A DNA stretch of 59,800 nt from a virus, in IMG/VR virus record IMGVR_UViG_3300044731_000564, positions 1 through 59,800 of that record, one strand, 5' to 3'. Both the position numbers and the translations under genes were made by a program. How positions within the stretch are numbered: position 1 is the first letter of the stretch; the number at the start of each line of letters is the position of its first letter. Positions 22,185-32,109 of the stretch are shown here, piece by piece. The notes under the pieces are model-generated. The model saw only the letters and a program-made list of their open reading frames with translations. It did not search any database and had not been told where the DNA came from.

Positions 22185-22610
22185 ATGAGTTTAAATAATG
22201 AGCAGTTAAAAGAGTTAAATTTTATAGAGGAAAATATAGAATTACTTGCTTTAGAGCCACAGACAGTATCAGCTATATCGTATAAGGAGAAGGAGTTATT
22301 GCTATTAAAAGAGGATTGTAAACTAATATATAAGATATACATTCCCGAAAACCACCCTATAATAAAAGATAGTTTACTAAGAGTAGGTAGAAAGATTTTA
22401 TTTACTTACAACAAGCCTATTAACGGCAAAAGAAGTCCCGATAGAATTTACGGAAATGTATTATCATACGAAAGAATACCTAAAGAGAAGGTAAAGATGT
22501 ACATACACTCACTACACGAAAATGATAAGGACTATATTAGGATAGATGTTATTTTCGAGAGAAAAGAATTAATACTAAATATAACAGGCAGACCATTAGA
22601 AGATTACTAA
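22185..22610 (+). CDS. Hypothetical protein
   Basis: A 141-residue protein. The N-terminal 50 residues are helical (NNEQLKELNFIEENIELLALEPQTVSAISYKEKELLLLKEDC); the rest is beta-rich and basic (VGRKILFTYNKPINGKRSPDRIYGNVLSYERIPK). First gene of a new operon. No family recognised. Confidence 0.6.
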   Translation: MSLNNEQLKELNFIEENIELLALEPQTVSAISYKEKELLLLKEDCKLIYKIYIPENHPIIKDSLLRVGRKILFTYNKPINGKRSPDRIYGNVLSYERIPKEKVKMYIHSLHENDKDYIRIDVIFERKELILNITGRPLEDY

Positions 22611-22627
22611 AGTACAGTTCAAATATT

Positions 22628-23323
22628 ATGAAGGATTACAAAGTTTTTATATCATGTCCAATTAACATATCTAAAAGATATTGTATTGATGACTTCTTTG
22701 ATAATATAATAAACTATAACTATAATAACCTACAATACTACTTCGTAGATAATAGCTATGATAAATGGTTTCGTAAAAATTTAATAGATAGATACGGATT
22801 TGAAATAGACCATGTAAGTCCAAAAGGCAAAAAGCCACATGAGTACATGGCAGATAGTATGAATATGTGCCTTGTTAAGTTCCTTAATAGTGATTGCGAT
22901 TTTTGGTTTATAAACGAGTGCGACGTATTCTGCGACAAGGAAGTAATCAATAGGTTGCTATCAAAGGAAAGACTAATTGTAGCATCGCCATACTTCATAC
23001 AACTAAGTCATAACTCATGCTTGGTAGGTACTGAATGTGAAAAGTTATATGGCAACTATACTAACAGACCTTTATCTTGGAAAGAAGACTTTATAAAGTT
23101 TAATGGATTAGAAAATAAAGTTACTTCGGCAGGGTTTGGTGCGGTACTCATTCATCGTTCAATACTTGAAGGCTATACATTTCACGCAAAAGAAAATTGC
23201 TTCGCAGATACAATGTTCTATATGGACATGACACATGAAAACATAGACGTATATAGAGATGAAAGTGTAATAGCAGAACATAGAAACATATCTTGGGATT
23301 TTAATACAGAGTATAAAAAATAA
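22628..23323 (+). CDS. Glycosyltransferase-like protein (GT-A fold)
   Basis: A 231-residue protein. DYKVFISCPINISKR...LQYYFVDNSYDKWF is the opening strand-helix-strand of a GT-A domain. CDFWFINECDVFCDKEVINRLL occupies the place of the DxD metal site (E-C-D). AGFGAVLIHRSILEGYTF and a late AEHRNISW resemble the acceptor and C-terminal His regions of GT2-like enzymes. It may belong functionally with the sugar genes at 6.0-10.1 kb although 12 kb away. Assignment by pattern only. Confidence 0.55.
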   Translation: MKDYKVFISCPINISKRYCIDDFFDNIINYNYNNLQYYFVDNSYDKWFRKNLIDRYGFEIDHVSPKGKKPHEYMADSMNMCLVKFLNSDCDFWFINECDVFCDKEVINRLLSKERLIVASPYFIQLSHNSCLVGTECEKLYGNYTNRPLSWKEDFIKFNGLENKVTSAGFGAVLIHRSILEGYTFHAKENCFADTMFYMDMTHENIDVYRDESVIAEHRNISWDFNTEYKK

Positions 23324-23328
23324 AAAAC

Positions 23329-23766
23329 ATGACAACTACAATTAAAGTAAACTATGCCGATGCTGAAATATTAAATTTAGCAATGGAAAGTATTTTCAAA
23401 AAGATGGAAGCAGGAACAAACCTTACACTACTAAGATATACAGCACTATACTTAGGGGATAAAATAAAACCATTGTATATTGAATATATATCTAAGAGCA
23501 ATGAACTACTATTTAAACACGTAGAAATGGATGGCGATAAGCCAAAAGAAAAAGTTATTTTAGATGCAAATGGAGAAAAGAGAGAAGATAAATTTATATG
23601 GAAAAATAGCAAGTCAAAAGAAAAGTTTAATAGTGAACTTGAAGCATTAAGAAGTCAAGAAAGCGAAATATCTATCTTGAAGTATGATGCTGCACTACTA
23701 TTAGAACAACCATTAAAGATGTCTGATACCGCATATATAACAATATTAAAATACATTGTACTATGA
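23329..23766 (+). CDS. Hypothetical protein
   Basis: A 145-residue charged helical protein (ILNLAMESIFKKMEAGTNLTLLRYTALYLGDKIKPLYIEYISK...). It overlaps the next gene in ATGA. Part of the pre-terminase operon; no family recognised. Confidence 0.6.
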   Translation: MTTTIKVNYADAEILNLAMESIFKKMEAGTNLTLLRYTALYLGDKIKPLYIEYISKSNELLFKHVEMDGDKPKEKVILDANGEKREDKFIWKNSKSKEKFNSELEALRSQESEISILKYDAALLLEQPLKMSDTAYITILKYIVL

Positions 23767-24320
23767 TAGATAAGTTTGCAAATGCCTTTGTTGCGGTAGC
23801 ACAATTTCTAAGCCCTAAAATAAAGGTATATGGCAATAGACCCGATGATATTCAATTAGAGTTTGAGAATAAGTTAGACTTTTATTCTGCATACGTCGAT
23901 AAATTAAAACTACAATGCACTATAAAAAGAGATATTATCTTAAAGCTACGAACAAGGGCTAACTCACCTGTTATACAAAGTTTAGAAAGACTTAGAATAG
24001 AAGAAGAAGTTATTGAAAGAGAAATAGAGTTGATGAACATAGAGATTGAAATAGCGGCTAAGAACTACTACCAAAGTGTATTTGCAGAAAGAGTTTCATA
24101 CTACGAAAAGACACAAAAGGAAATATCGGAGAAAGCGGAACTTGAAATGAATGATTTGATAGTTGAATGTAAGACAGTACTAAGTATAGATTCTGTTTCA
24201 GATAAGACAAAGGATATTATAAGTGGATTACTACTATCGGTTGATAATGGTTTTGCTAATGATACCGAAAGGAATAATGTTTATTTAAGAATAAAAGACG
24301 TACTATCTAAGATAGGATAA
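23763..24320 (+). CDS. Hypothetical coiled-coil protein
   Basis: A 185-residue protein, almost wholly helical and acidic, with a probable coiled coil at about 60-125 (LRTRANSPVIQSLERLRIEEEVIEREIELMNIEIEIAAK). It abuts the next gene (TAATG, 1-bp overlap). Function unknown. Confidence 0.6.
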   Translation: MIDKFANAFVAVAQFLSPKIKVYGNRPDDIQLEFENKLDFYSAYVDKLKLQCTIKRDIILKLRTRANSPVIQSLERLRIEEEVIEREIELMNIEIEIAAKNYYQSVFAERVSYYEKTQKEISEKAELEMNDLIVECKTVLSIDSVSDKTKDIISGLLLSVDNGFANDTERNNVYLRIKDVLSKIG

Positions 24321-25168
24321 TGAAAAAAAAAGTTTACAATAGAAAGTCTAAGAAGTCATTTAACTCAACACAGTTAGATGCCTACATAAAGAAGCAACAT
24401 AGCAAGTTGACTTCATACGAAAGAATTAGAATGAATGATTCTTTGGGGATATTCTATAAAGATTCTGACTTAGCGAAAAGAACATTAGACCAAAAGTTAC
24501 AGATACTATCTTACATGAATAAGAAGTATGTGCTTTTAATAATGGACAACGAAGAACAAGACTTAAAGGATGTAAAGAAAGTATTTAGGCACTACATAAG
24601 TGAGGAAGCAAACTACGAATCAGACGAAGCAAGGAAAAGACTTAATGCCTTTATAATTGATGATAAGGATATATCTAAAAAGTATTTTGCAGGGACACAA
24701 AGGTTCTCAACTGAACTATATCTGTACGCATATAAAAAGGGAACACCTAATATAAACACCCCTAAGATGTCTATGGAGTATACAGATAGAGTTGAATCAA
24801 ACTATGATGTTTATGAGATGCTTACTAACTTACTTTTAAAGGGATATTACTTAGACCATATACTGCAACCTTATAACTTAGACTACGGACACTTTAAGAT
24901 ATTAGCAAGACTATTTAATGCTGATAAACCACTACAAAAGAAAGACCTAACAAAAAGAAATTACATAAACATATCAGATGAAAGGAAAGATTCTGTAATA
25001 AGAAGAACCGATTACTTAATAAAGTTAGGTATGATAGAGGCGCACTCTATTTCAGAGAAAGACGAAAGTGGCAAGTACAACTACCTAACAGTTCATACGA
25101 TGTCATCAAAGGGAATAATAACCTATACAGAGATAGTTAACACACTTATAAGATACAATGGAGATTGA
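24320..25168 (+). CDS. Winged-helix-like protein, possible packaging or regulatory gene
   Basis: A 282-residue protein. A basic N-terminus (KKKVYNRKSKKSFN) precedes helical segments. The C-terminal third (about 190-280) looks like a winged helix: HFKILARLFNADKPLQKKDL, then RKDSVIRRTDYLIKLGMIEAHSISEKDESGKYNYLTVHTMSSKG. Its place upstream of TerL would suit a small-terminase or late-regulator role, but this is not demonstrated. Confidence 0.5.
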   Translation: MKKKVYNRKSKKSFNSTQLDAYIKKQHSKLTSYERIRMNDSLGIFYKDSDLAKRTLDQKLQILSYMNKKYVLLIMDNEEQDLKDVKKVFRHYISEEANYESDEARKRLNAFIIDDKDISKKYFAGTQRFSTELYLYAYKKGTPNINTPKMSMEYTDRVESNYDVYEMLTNLLLKGYYLDHILQPYNLDYGHFKILARLFNADKPLQKKDLTKRNYINISDERKDSVIRRTDYLIKLGMIEAHSISEKDESGKYNYLTVHTMSSKGIITYTEIVNTLIRYNGD

Positions 25169-25215
25169 GAAAAAATATGTGCTTGTTTACAGCACAGATA
25201 AAAAAATAGAAAAAG

Positions 25216-25839
25216 ATGAAAACTCTATACGAAATAATAAAAAGCAGTACAAAAGAAAACATAGAAGAAACATTCAAGAGTTTACTGATGAACGAAGGTT
25301 ACGAAATTCTAAAAAGAATCTCGAACAATGATTCTGATATTACTCTTATTGCTAAATATGTTTCGACTTGCTATGACCCGAATAGCCCACCGATAAAGAT
25401 ACACCCCACAAGGGCATCATTAGTAAAACACGCAATCGAAGAATTAGGGATAGACGAAAGGTTGATAGATGGTAATGATGATAACTTTAGAAAGTATGTA
25501 GATTGGTACTACTCTCAAATACAAGACTATAACTTCGTTCTTATAAATACATTGAAAGAATTAATTGAGCAACAAGTAGGAGTAGCAAGAATGACTGTTT
25601 CAAGGGGTAGTGGAGAAAATCAATTAGATGAAGATAAGTTCTTCAAGGCTATCAACACTCAAAATACTTGTATGCAAAATGCAATCAACAATGTATCAGA
25701 ACTTGAATCGTTAAAGGCTAAGAGAGATAGAGATTTTGAACGTACTGATGAAGCAATAGCAAACGAAATAACAAGAAATTCAGACATGGCAGAGCAAGGT
25801 GCTATATACGCAAAGGAACTTAAAAATAAAGGCAAATGA
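25216..25839 (+). CDS. Hypothetical protein, small-terminase candidate by position
   Basis: A 207-residue helical protein. The C-terminal part (about 135-207) is a charged helix (LDEDKFFKAINTQNTCMQNAINNVSELESLKAKRDRDFERTDE...). It lies two genes before TerL, where small terminase subunits often are, and size and helical content fit, but no helix-turn-helix motif is obvious. It overlaps the next gene by 4 bp. Confidence 0.4.
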   Translation: MKTLYEIIKSSTKENIEETFKSLLMNEGYEILKRISNNDSDITLIAKYVSTCYDPNSPPIKIHPTRASLVKHAIEELGIDERLIDGNDDNFRKYVDWYYSQIQDYNFVLINTLKELIEQQVGVARMTVSRGSGENQLDEDKFFKAINTQNTCMQNAINNVSELESLKAKRDRDFERTDEAIANEITRNSDMAEQGAIYAKELKNKGK

Positions 25840-26600
25840 TTATAGATTACGATAAAATAAAACCTATAAACTCATACGAGGTTATTAACGGAGAAAGAAG
25901 ACGTGCCGAAAGGGTACTTATAAAATTCAACTATGATGATATTCAAAGAATGAATATGTTAGGGGAAGGCGGTATGTTTTATATGTCAGATATGGCAACA
26001 AGGCAATATGAAAATAGTCTTGAATTTGGCTACGCATTAGCTACATCAAATAAAGACTACTTCATTAAGAAAGGAGATTACATTAATTGCGCCTATGATT
26101 TATTAGCAATAAAAAGAGCAGATAACGGAAATGAAGAAGCAAGGAGAGAAAACCACCCTGCACACATAGGTTCAGACTTAGAAGGGAACGAATACGTGAT
26201 ACCTACTTGTCAATGGTGGAACTTAACCGCTAAGATAAATAAAGATGGAGTTGAGCCGATACAAGGGTGGATATTTTTAGATATTGTAGAGTTAGAAGCA
26301 GAAGATACAACACTTGAAAGTGGACTTATTTTGCCAAAGGGTTTTGCAAATAGTGTTACCGATAGTAAATTTATTAGAAGTAAAATATTAGCAATTAACG
26401 AATTAGATAAAAAAGAATTAATTTTGTCAGTTGGAGATATTGTTTATGTCGATAGAAAGTCTTATAGAAAGGTTAAAGTAAATAATAGAGAGTATTTAAT
26501 AGTACCCACTTTAAGAATATCATTAGTAGAAAAATCAGTTCAAAAAAATAGTAAACAGAAAATGAAAAAGGTAGTTGATACTAAATCTTCAAGGCTATGA
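25836..26600 (+). CDS. Tandem GroES-like (co-chaperonin-type) protein
   Basis: A 254-residue protein. Residues about 159-235 follow the GroES order: TTLESGLILPKG (mobile-loop side), FIRSKILAIN, LSVGDIVYVDRKSYRKVKVNNREYLIVPTLRISLVE. Residues about 25-140 appear to repeat it: GGMFYMSD, LEFGYALATS, IKKGDYINCAYDLLA, GNEYVIPTCQ. Known phage co-chaperonins (T4 gp31) help host GroEL fold capsid protein, and the location just before TerL-portal-capsid agrees. A double GroES in one chain recalls chloroplast Cpn20. I made the match by eye, so the fold needs checking. Its end overlaps TerL by 26 bp. Confidence 0.5.
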   Translation: MIIDYDKIKPINSYEVINGERRRAERVLIKFNYDDIQRMNMLGEGGMFYMSDMATRQYENSLEFGYALATSNKDYFIKKGDYINCAYDLLAIKRADNGNEEARRENHPAHIGSDLEGNEYVIPTCQWWNLTAKINKDGVEPIQGWIFLDIVELEAEDTTLESGLILPKGFANSVTDSKFIRSKILAINELDKKELILSVGDIVYVDRKSYRKVKVNNREYLIVPTLRISLVEKSVQKNSKQKMKKVVDTKSSRL

Positions 26601-28638
26601 TATTAAGTTAGATAATCCACCAAAGGATGAAAAACTTATTTATGGTTACGATAAACCCAAAAGTGAACAAGTTTGGGAACGACCTTATCATTATACAGAT
26701 GAAACTTTTAATAAGCTAAGTTCTTATTATAAAGATGAAATAAAAAAGCAAGAAATAGAAAGAAGAGTATTAGGTTTTTGGTTTATGTTAAATGGAAAAC
26801 CAACCTACCTTACAGGAGATGCTTACTTTTATTTCACTCACTTTACAATAGATGGACAACACCCTTTATATATACATCACCAAGCAGAGGACTTTTACTT
26901 TTATAAGCATTGCGAAGAAGACCCATATTGCGAGGGTGTAATTATAATAAAACCAAGACAAGAAGGTTCAACAAGTAGGTTTCAATCTTTGTACCTTAAT
27001 CAAGGAACTTTAGAATTTAACGTACACTACGGTATTCAAAGCAAGTCGGGGGATGATGCTGAAAAGGTGAACTTTGACAAATTAGTTACATCATTCTCGT
27101 ACCTACCCGAATGGATGAAGCCTAACCTTCAAGGTACAGCATTCCCACCACACGAAGAATTAAGATTCGGTAAACCAAGAGTAACAAAGAAAAACGACGA
27201 AGCAAAGACATTCTTAAACACAGTTATAGATTGGAAGTCAACTGTATTCAACGCCTATGATGGTAAGAAATTAAAGAAATGGATAGGAGATGAATATTTA
27301 AAATTTCCCAAGACGTGCAGCTTTGATGATACGTGGAAGGTTGTAAGACCTGCGCTACGAAAGGCTAATGGTATGGCTTACATACTATCAACAATGGGAG
27401 AGGTAAATGAAGAGGCAGGTGATGTAGGAAGGAAACTATGGAAAGACAGCGACCCAAACAAGAGAACCGAAAACGGTAAAACTACAAGTGGGCTATACAG
27501 ATGGTTTGTTCCAAATTGGAGAGCATACTTTCACGAAACCTACAAAGGCAAACCACTAATCGACAAGTTTGGTTTTATTGATATTGAGAACGCAAAGAAG
27601 TTTATCAAGAACGAATACGATTCAAAGGAAACAGTAAAGGATAAGTTCTTCTTTGTAAGACAGAACCCTGCAAACGTAGAAGAAGCATTAAACTACGGTT
27701 CTTCAAGCAATGTATTTGACACTATAAGAATATCAAAAAGGCTTAATGAAATTGAAAAGTTTGAACCCACACAAGAGAGAGCAAAGCCATACTTAAATGG
27801 AAATTTATATTGGAAGGACAATATCAGATTCGGACAAGTAGTATTTAAGGAATCGAAAGATGGAGAAAGTGGTAAGTGGAACATATCTGACTTCCCTCAA
27901 TTAGCAGGGTTTGACAAGATAAATAACGTATTCAGAAAAGATGGTAAGATAAAGCACTTTGCTAATACCCCTTTCTTAGCAGGAGTTGACCCTTTTAGTT
28001 ATGACAATAAAGATGGTAAAGGATTTTCATTAGGAGCAATTTTAGTAAGGTTAAATTCTAATATGTATGCCAACGATAGGTCAAATAGGTACTGTTGCGA
28101 GTATATGTTTAGGGAAACACTATCTGAAATGTTTTATGAAGACGTAGCACTTACGTTATTCTTTTATGGTGCTAAGTTAAACTTTGAGAGAAGTGCTTAC
28201 AGTACGGGTCTTGAAAAGTTCTTAAAGAAACATGGACTTGTTGGATTCGCAATGAGAAGACCCGACGTAACAAAGAAGACTGCGTTTACAATGAGGGATA
28301 ATGAGTTGGGTACACCTGCATCGGAAGAAAATATAGCATTAGGTATTAGGTATATCGAAAATTATGTTTCAGAACCTAACCCATTAATAAACGAACATGA
28401 AATAGATTACTTAGATAACTTTTGGTTTGACAGAACACTAAAACAACTAATGGATTATAGTATAACAAACAAGACTAAGTTTGACTTAGTAGCAGCTATG
28501 ATTCAATGTGAGATTGGTTGTCAGCCCGATAAGAAAGTTTCAGAAGCAGCAAAAGACCACGTTAAAAATATGGAAGAAGTTTATAGATACCTGTTCAACA
28601 TTAAAGCCCCACAATCACAAATAAGAGAACTATCCTAA
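26575..28638 (+). CDS. terL: Terminase large subunit
   Basis: A 687-residue packaging motor and nuclease. The ATPase half has VIIIKPRQEGSTSRF (about 122-136) as Walker A in the form used by many large terminases, KKWIGDEYLKF (about 235) as Walker B with the catalytic Glu, and AYILSTMGEVNEE as motif III. The nuclease half begins with LAGVDPFSYDN (about 468, first Asp) and ends with DLVAAMIQCEIG. It drives DNA into procapsids through the portal encoded next. The start is a TTG (26575) inside the preceding gene; no ATG gives a sensible N-terminus. Confidence 0.9.
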   Translation: MILNLQGYDIKLDNPPKDEKLIYGYDKPKSEQVWERPYHYTDETFNKLSSYYKDEIKKQEIERRVLGFWFMLNGKPTYLTGDAYFYFTHFTIDGQHPLYIHHQAEDFYFYKHCEEDPYCEGVIIIKPRQEGSTSRFQSLYLNQGTLEFNVHYGIQSKSGDDAEKVNFDKLVTSFSYLPEWMKPNLQGTAFPPHEELRFGKPRVTKKNDEAKTFLNTVIDWKSTVFNAYDGKKLKKWIGDEYLKFPKTCSFDDTWKVVRPALRKANGMAYILSTMGEVNEEAGDVGRKLWKDSDPNKRTENGKTTSGLYRWFVPNWRAYFHETYKGKPLIDKFGFIDIENAKKFIKNEYDSKETVKDKFFFVRQNPANVEEALNYGSSSNVFDTIRISKRLNEIEKFEPTQERAKPYLNGNLYWKDNIRFGQVVFKESKDGESGKWNISDFPQLAGFDKINNVFRKDGKIKHFANTPFLAGVDPFSYDNKDGKGFSLGAILVRLNSNMYANDRSNRYCCEYMFRETLSEMFYEDVALTLFFYGAKLNFERSAYSTGLEKFLKKHGLVGFAMRRPDVTKKTAFTMRDNELGTPASEENIALGIRYIENYVSEPNPLINEHEIDYLDNFWFDRTLKQLMDYSITNKTKFDLVAAMIQCEIGCQPDKKVSEAAKDHVKNMEEVYRYLFNIKAPQSQIRELS

Positions 28639-31001
28639 TGAAAAAAGATACAAATGTTTACGACTATAATTTTCATCTTATTCCTAAAGAAGAAAAAGAT
28701 GCTGCGTGGGGCTTGGCGTACTTTAAGTCGAAGTTTCCAACGATGTCAACCATAAATGGCTATAATGCAGACTTGTTAAATACTATTAGATTGTATGGTA
28801 TGAGTAAGCAACCTGAAAGTATATATAAAAAAATGTTTAACCCACAAGGTTATATGTCTAATGGTACTGCCACAAAGCAAAATGATTATACGGGTTTACA
28901 ATGGAATATACTTAGCCCATTAAAGAAATATAAAGATATAGTAATCTCAAACATAACATCAAAGATAGAAGTAGAGTGTAATGCGATTGATGAGATAGCA
29001 AATAATCAAAGACAAAAAGATAAACTTTTACTTAAACTAAAAAAACAGACAGACGATTACTTAGCACAAATAAGCAAAAGAATAAAGTTACCATCACCGA
29101 TGAAGTCTAACTTCGTAGAAGATGAGAGTGTAGGAAAAGAAGGGCTATCTGAATTTAAAGACATTGACTTTGACTTTAGCAACGATGTAGAGTTGCAGAT
29201 GTATATGGACATATACTACAAGCAGTCGGTTGAGATAGCAAATGAAATGTGCATCAACACAATATTTGCTTTAAATGAGATAGATAATATATTCGATGAG
29301 ATAAGAAATGATATGTTAGACTTTGGGGTTGCAGCAATACAACCGATGATGGACAACAATACTTGTATGCCTAAGTTTAAGTGGCTACAAATAGCAAACA
29401 TATTAGTAGGTGGTGGAATAAGAAAGGACTATAAGGACATTGAGTATTGGGCTTATAACGAACTTGCAACTGTTAATCAGTTAATAGGTATGTTAGGAAA
29501 GAAGCTAACACCCGACGATGTAAGAGAAATATTTAAGTATGGAGTTATAACAAATGGTTACTACCAAAATGGTGTGTACAATACAAATTGGAGCAATGGA
29601 GTTAATGGTGCGATAGATTTTGAAAAAGTAACAAGATATGACTACGACCAAGTAAAAGTAGGAATAAGCTACTTCGCATTTAAAAGTCAGAACTACGAAA
29701 CAACAGAGTACGCTAAGACAAAGTATGGAACTACCAAAGCAAAAAAGAGAAAGTCTGATTACAAAAAAGAAAACGGAAACAAAGAATCAGAAGTAAAACA
29801 AGAGTGGGGTCAAGTAGTATATAAGGGCTACTACATATTAGGAATGGACAAGGTTTACGACTTCGGACTTCTTAATAACATGGTTAGAAAAGAGGGTCAA
29901 GAGGAGTTAGTAATGCTTGACATAATAATACAAAAGGCTTCTGATAAGAGTTTTACAGAGTTGTGCATACCGTTAGCAGATGGAATACAGTTAGCATTTT
30001 TAAAACTACAATTAGAGTTATTGAAGTCTATACCGAGTGGTTTTGCTTTTAGCATTGATAGACTTGCTGAAATAGCCTTTGGCGATAGTGGCAAGATGTC
30101 GCAGTTAGAGGTAATGAGAATGTTTACTCAAACGGGTAACTTCCCATACAAAGAGTTAGACGAAGATGGAAACCCAATAGCAGCAAGTGGTGCAAAGCCA
30201 ATAGACAGACTTCCAAACGGAGTTTCAGAATCAATAAACGGATATATAATGTCAATAAATTTCTATACCCAACAGATAGAAATGATGATAGGATATAATC
30301 AAGTAACAGCAGGTCAGCTACCTGCACCAAGAACAAGTGCAGCAGCAACAAACATAGCAGCAGAGGCAAGTGGACACGCAGTTAGACATTTAAGTAGTGC
30401 TATAAACAATATGGTTAAGAACCTTGCTACCTATACGGGTTCTTTAATTCAAGACATGGCTTCTTATGGTGGTGCAGGTTGGGAATCAATGAAGGACATG
30501 ATAGGTGAATCAAATATGAATGTTATCAAATCAATGGACAAGATAGCACTTCATAGGTTCAATATATTCTGTGTAGAAAAGTTAAACAAGATAGAGTTAG
30601 AACAGTTCAAGCAGTTTGTAATGGCAGCATACCAAAAACAAGAGATTGACTTAGCCGATGTATTGCTTGTATGGTTTTTAAATGATTATAAACAAGCGGT
30701 AGCGTTATTTAATATTAAAAGAAAGAAACAGATGGCTTTAGCACAACAATCTCAAATGGCTCAAATGCAACAACAACAACAGATGATGGCAGCACAAGCA
30801 CAATTAACACAAGCAATGGCTCAATTAGAAGCACAGACTAAGTTACAGTCAGTTGACATGAGAGGAAAGTTTGATGTAGCAATAGAACAAATGAAACAAG
30901 AAGGTAGGCTACAAGCAACTCAAATTCAAGGTGCAAACAAAGACCAAATGATTAAAACTAAGGGCAACGAAGACCTTAAAAAAGAATTATTAAAGCAGTA
31001 A
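28638..31001 (+). CDS. Portal protein
   Basis: A 787-residue protein starting in a TAATG overlap with TerL. It has the general features of large podoviral portals: a helical N-terminal region with YTGLQWNILSPLKKYKDIVISNI, a central wing/stem region (VNGAIDFEKVTRYDYDQVKVGISYFAFKSQNYE... QVVYKGYYILG), a crown-like helical stretch, and a Gln/Met/Ala-rich C-terminus (about 690-745) that would form long helices of the barrel or crown. Length and position between TerL and scaffold/capsid support the call; size and style recall crAss-like portals. Confidence 0.75.
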   Translation: MKKDTNVYDYNFHLIPKEEKDAAWGLAYFKSKFPTMSTINGYNADLLNTIRLYGMSKQPESIYKKMFNPQGYMSNGTATKQNDYTGLQWNILSPLKKYKDIVISNITSKIEVECNAIDEIANNQRQKDKLLLKLKKQTDDYLAQISKRIKLPSPMKSNFVEDESVGKEGLSEFKDIDFDFSNDVELQMYMDIYYKQSVEIANEMCINTIFALNEIDNIFDEIRNDMLDFGVAAIQPMMDNNTCMPKFKWLQIANILVGGGIRKDYKDIEYWAYNELATVNQLIGMLGKKLTPDDVREIFKYGVITNGYYQNGVYNTNWSNGVNGAIDFEKVTRYDYDQVKVGISYFAFKSQNYETTEYAKTKYGTTKAKKRKSDYKKENGNKESEVKQEWGQVVYKGYYILGMDKVYDFGLLNNMVRKEGQEELVMLDIIIQKASDKSFTELCIPLADGIQLAFLKLQLELLKSIPSGFAFSIDRLAEIAFGDSGKMSQLEVMRMFTQTGNFPYKELDEDGNPIAASGAKPIDRLPNGVSESINGYIMSINFYTQQIEMMIGYNQVTAGQLPAPRTSAAATNIAAEASGHAVRHLSSAINNMVKNLATYTGSLIQDMASYGGAGWESMKDMIGESNMNVIKSMDKIALHRFNIFCVEKLNKIELEQFKQFVMAAYQKQEIDLADVLLVWFLNDYKQAVALFNIKRKKQMALAQQSQMAQMQQQQQMMAAQAQLTQAMAQLEAQTKLQSVDMRGKFDVAIEQMKQEGRLQATQIQGANKDQMIKTKGNEDLKKELLKQ

Positions 31002-31004
31002 TAA

Positions 31005-31021
31005 GTTCAAATAAACATTTC
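31005..31021 (+). repeat. GTTCAAATAAACATTTC leader repeat, copy 1
   Basis: This 17-mer lies in the leader of the scaffold gene and recurs exactly at 33498-33514 in the leader after the capsid gene. Shorter forms (GTTCAAATA) are at 32069-32077 before the capsid gene and 22617-22625 before the glycosyltransferase at 22628. Confidence 0.7.
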
Positions 31022-31043
31022 TAAACAATTAAAAATAATAACA

Positions 31044-32060
31044 ATGAGTAACACATTAGAAGAATTAGGCAAAGAAATAATTGCCGACAAGCAAAAAGAA
31101 GCACAAGAATTAGAAGCTAAAAAATTAGCGGAGCAACAAGCACAGCCTAATACACCTATCAACTACGATGATATTGATGATGAAACATTTAGGAAGATAG
31201 CCGAAAAAAAGGGTATATCATTTAAAAAAGAAGATACAGAAACAGAGGAGCAAAAGAACAAAAGATTAAAAGACGAAGAGAACGACTTCTACTCTTTTGC
31301 TATCACTAAAGCAAACCTAAAGCCCGAAGATTTAGCAAAGCCTAATCTTGTAAAAGAAAAGGCAGACAAAGATTTAGTATATGAAGATTTCAGAGCAAAG
31401 CAATTAGAAACAAGCAAGAATCTAAGTGAGGCTATCATTAAAAAAAGATTTGACAAGATATACGGTGTCGAAGAATTTAATGCATACGAAGAAGATGAAG
31501 ACTACAACACTCAAAAAGAAGAATACGAATTAGACAAAGAGTGGAAAGAATCATTGCTTAAACTAAGAGCAGAAAAACTAAGAGGCAAAGTAGAGAAGCC
31601 TATACTTAATGCAAAGGAAGAATATAAAAGGTTTAAGGACAACCAAAAAATTAGTTACCAAGCAAATGAAAAAATAGATAACTTTGCAAGTAAATTAACT
31701 TCGGAATACATATATACGTCGGATGAATTTGGAGATTTACCGATTAAAATAGAAAACTTCGATAGTTATAAAAAACAGTTGGTTGACGATTTAAGACAAA
31801 CAGCTTTGATAGTTTTACATAACAATCCGAATGGGAATTTGGATGTTATAGATGGGTTAGCAAAAGATAGAATCTATGCAGACCACAGAAAACAAATTGA
31901 AGCCGCAATTAAATCAAGGGCATACAACGAAGGAGTGTTAGAAGGCAAAAGACCGTTTAAAAATCCAATTACTGAACCTGTTAATACGGGAGTACAACAG
32001 ACCGATGTTCAGAAAAAGATTGAAGCAATAATTAATGCGGCTCAAAGCAAACGAGTATAA
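31044..32060 (+). CDS. Scaffolding protein candidate
   Basis: A 338-residue, highly charged, low-hydrophobicity helical protein (MSNTLEELGKEIIADKQKEAQELEAKKLAEQQAQ...; C-terminal IEAIINAAQSKRV). Placed between portal and major capsid protein, where the scaffold usually is; composition and the basic C-terminal helix fit internal scaffolds that bind capsid protein. No protease motif seen. Confidence 0.65.
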   Translation: MSNTLEELGKEIIADKQKEAQELEAKKLAEQQAQPNTPINYDDIDDETFRKIAEKKGISFKKEDTETEEQKNKRLKDEENDFYSFAITKANLKPEDLAKPNLVKEKADKDLVYEDFRAKQLETSKNLSEAIIKKRFDKIYGVEEFNAYEEDEDYNTQKEEYELDKEWKESLLKLRAEKLRGKVEKPILNAKEEYKRFKDNQKISYQANEKIDNFASKLTSEYIYTSDEFGDLPIKIENFDSYKKQLVDDLRQTALIVLHNNPNGNLDVIDGLAKDRIYADHRKQIEAAIKSRAYNEGVLEGKRPFKNPITEPVNTGVQQTDVQKKIEAIINAAQSKRV

Positions 32061-32109
32061 CACTCATAGTTCAAATATAAAATTAACGTAAAAAAATAAT
32101 AATTATACT

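Noticed and set aside
25158-25331. 57-aa ORF starting in the end of the gene at 24320 and running into the gene at 25216
   Set aside because: Most of it overlaps the next gene and becomes Arg/Lys/Asn-rich, as expected of an out-of-frame reading; only the first 20 codons lie in a gap.
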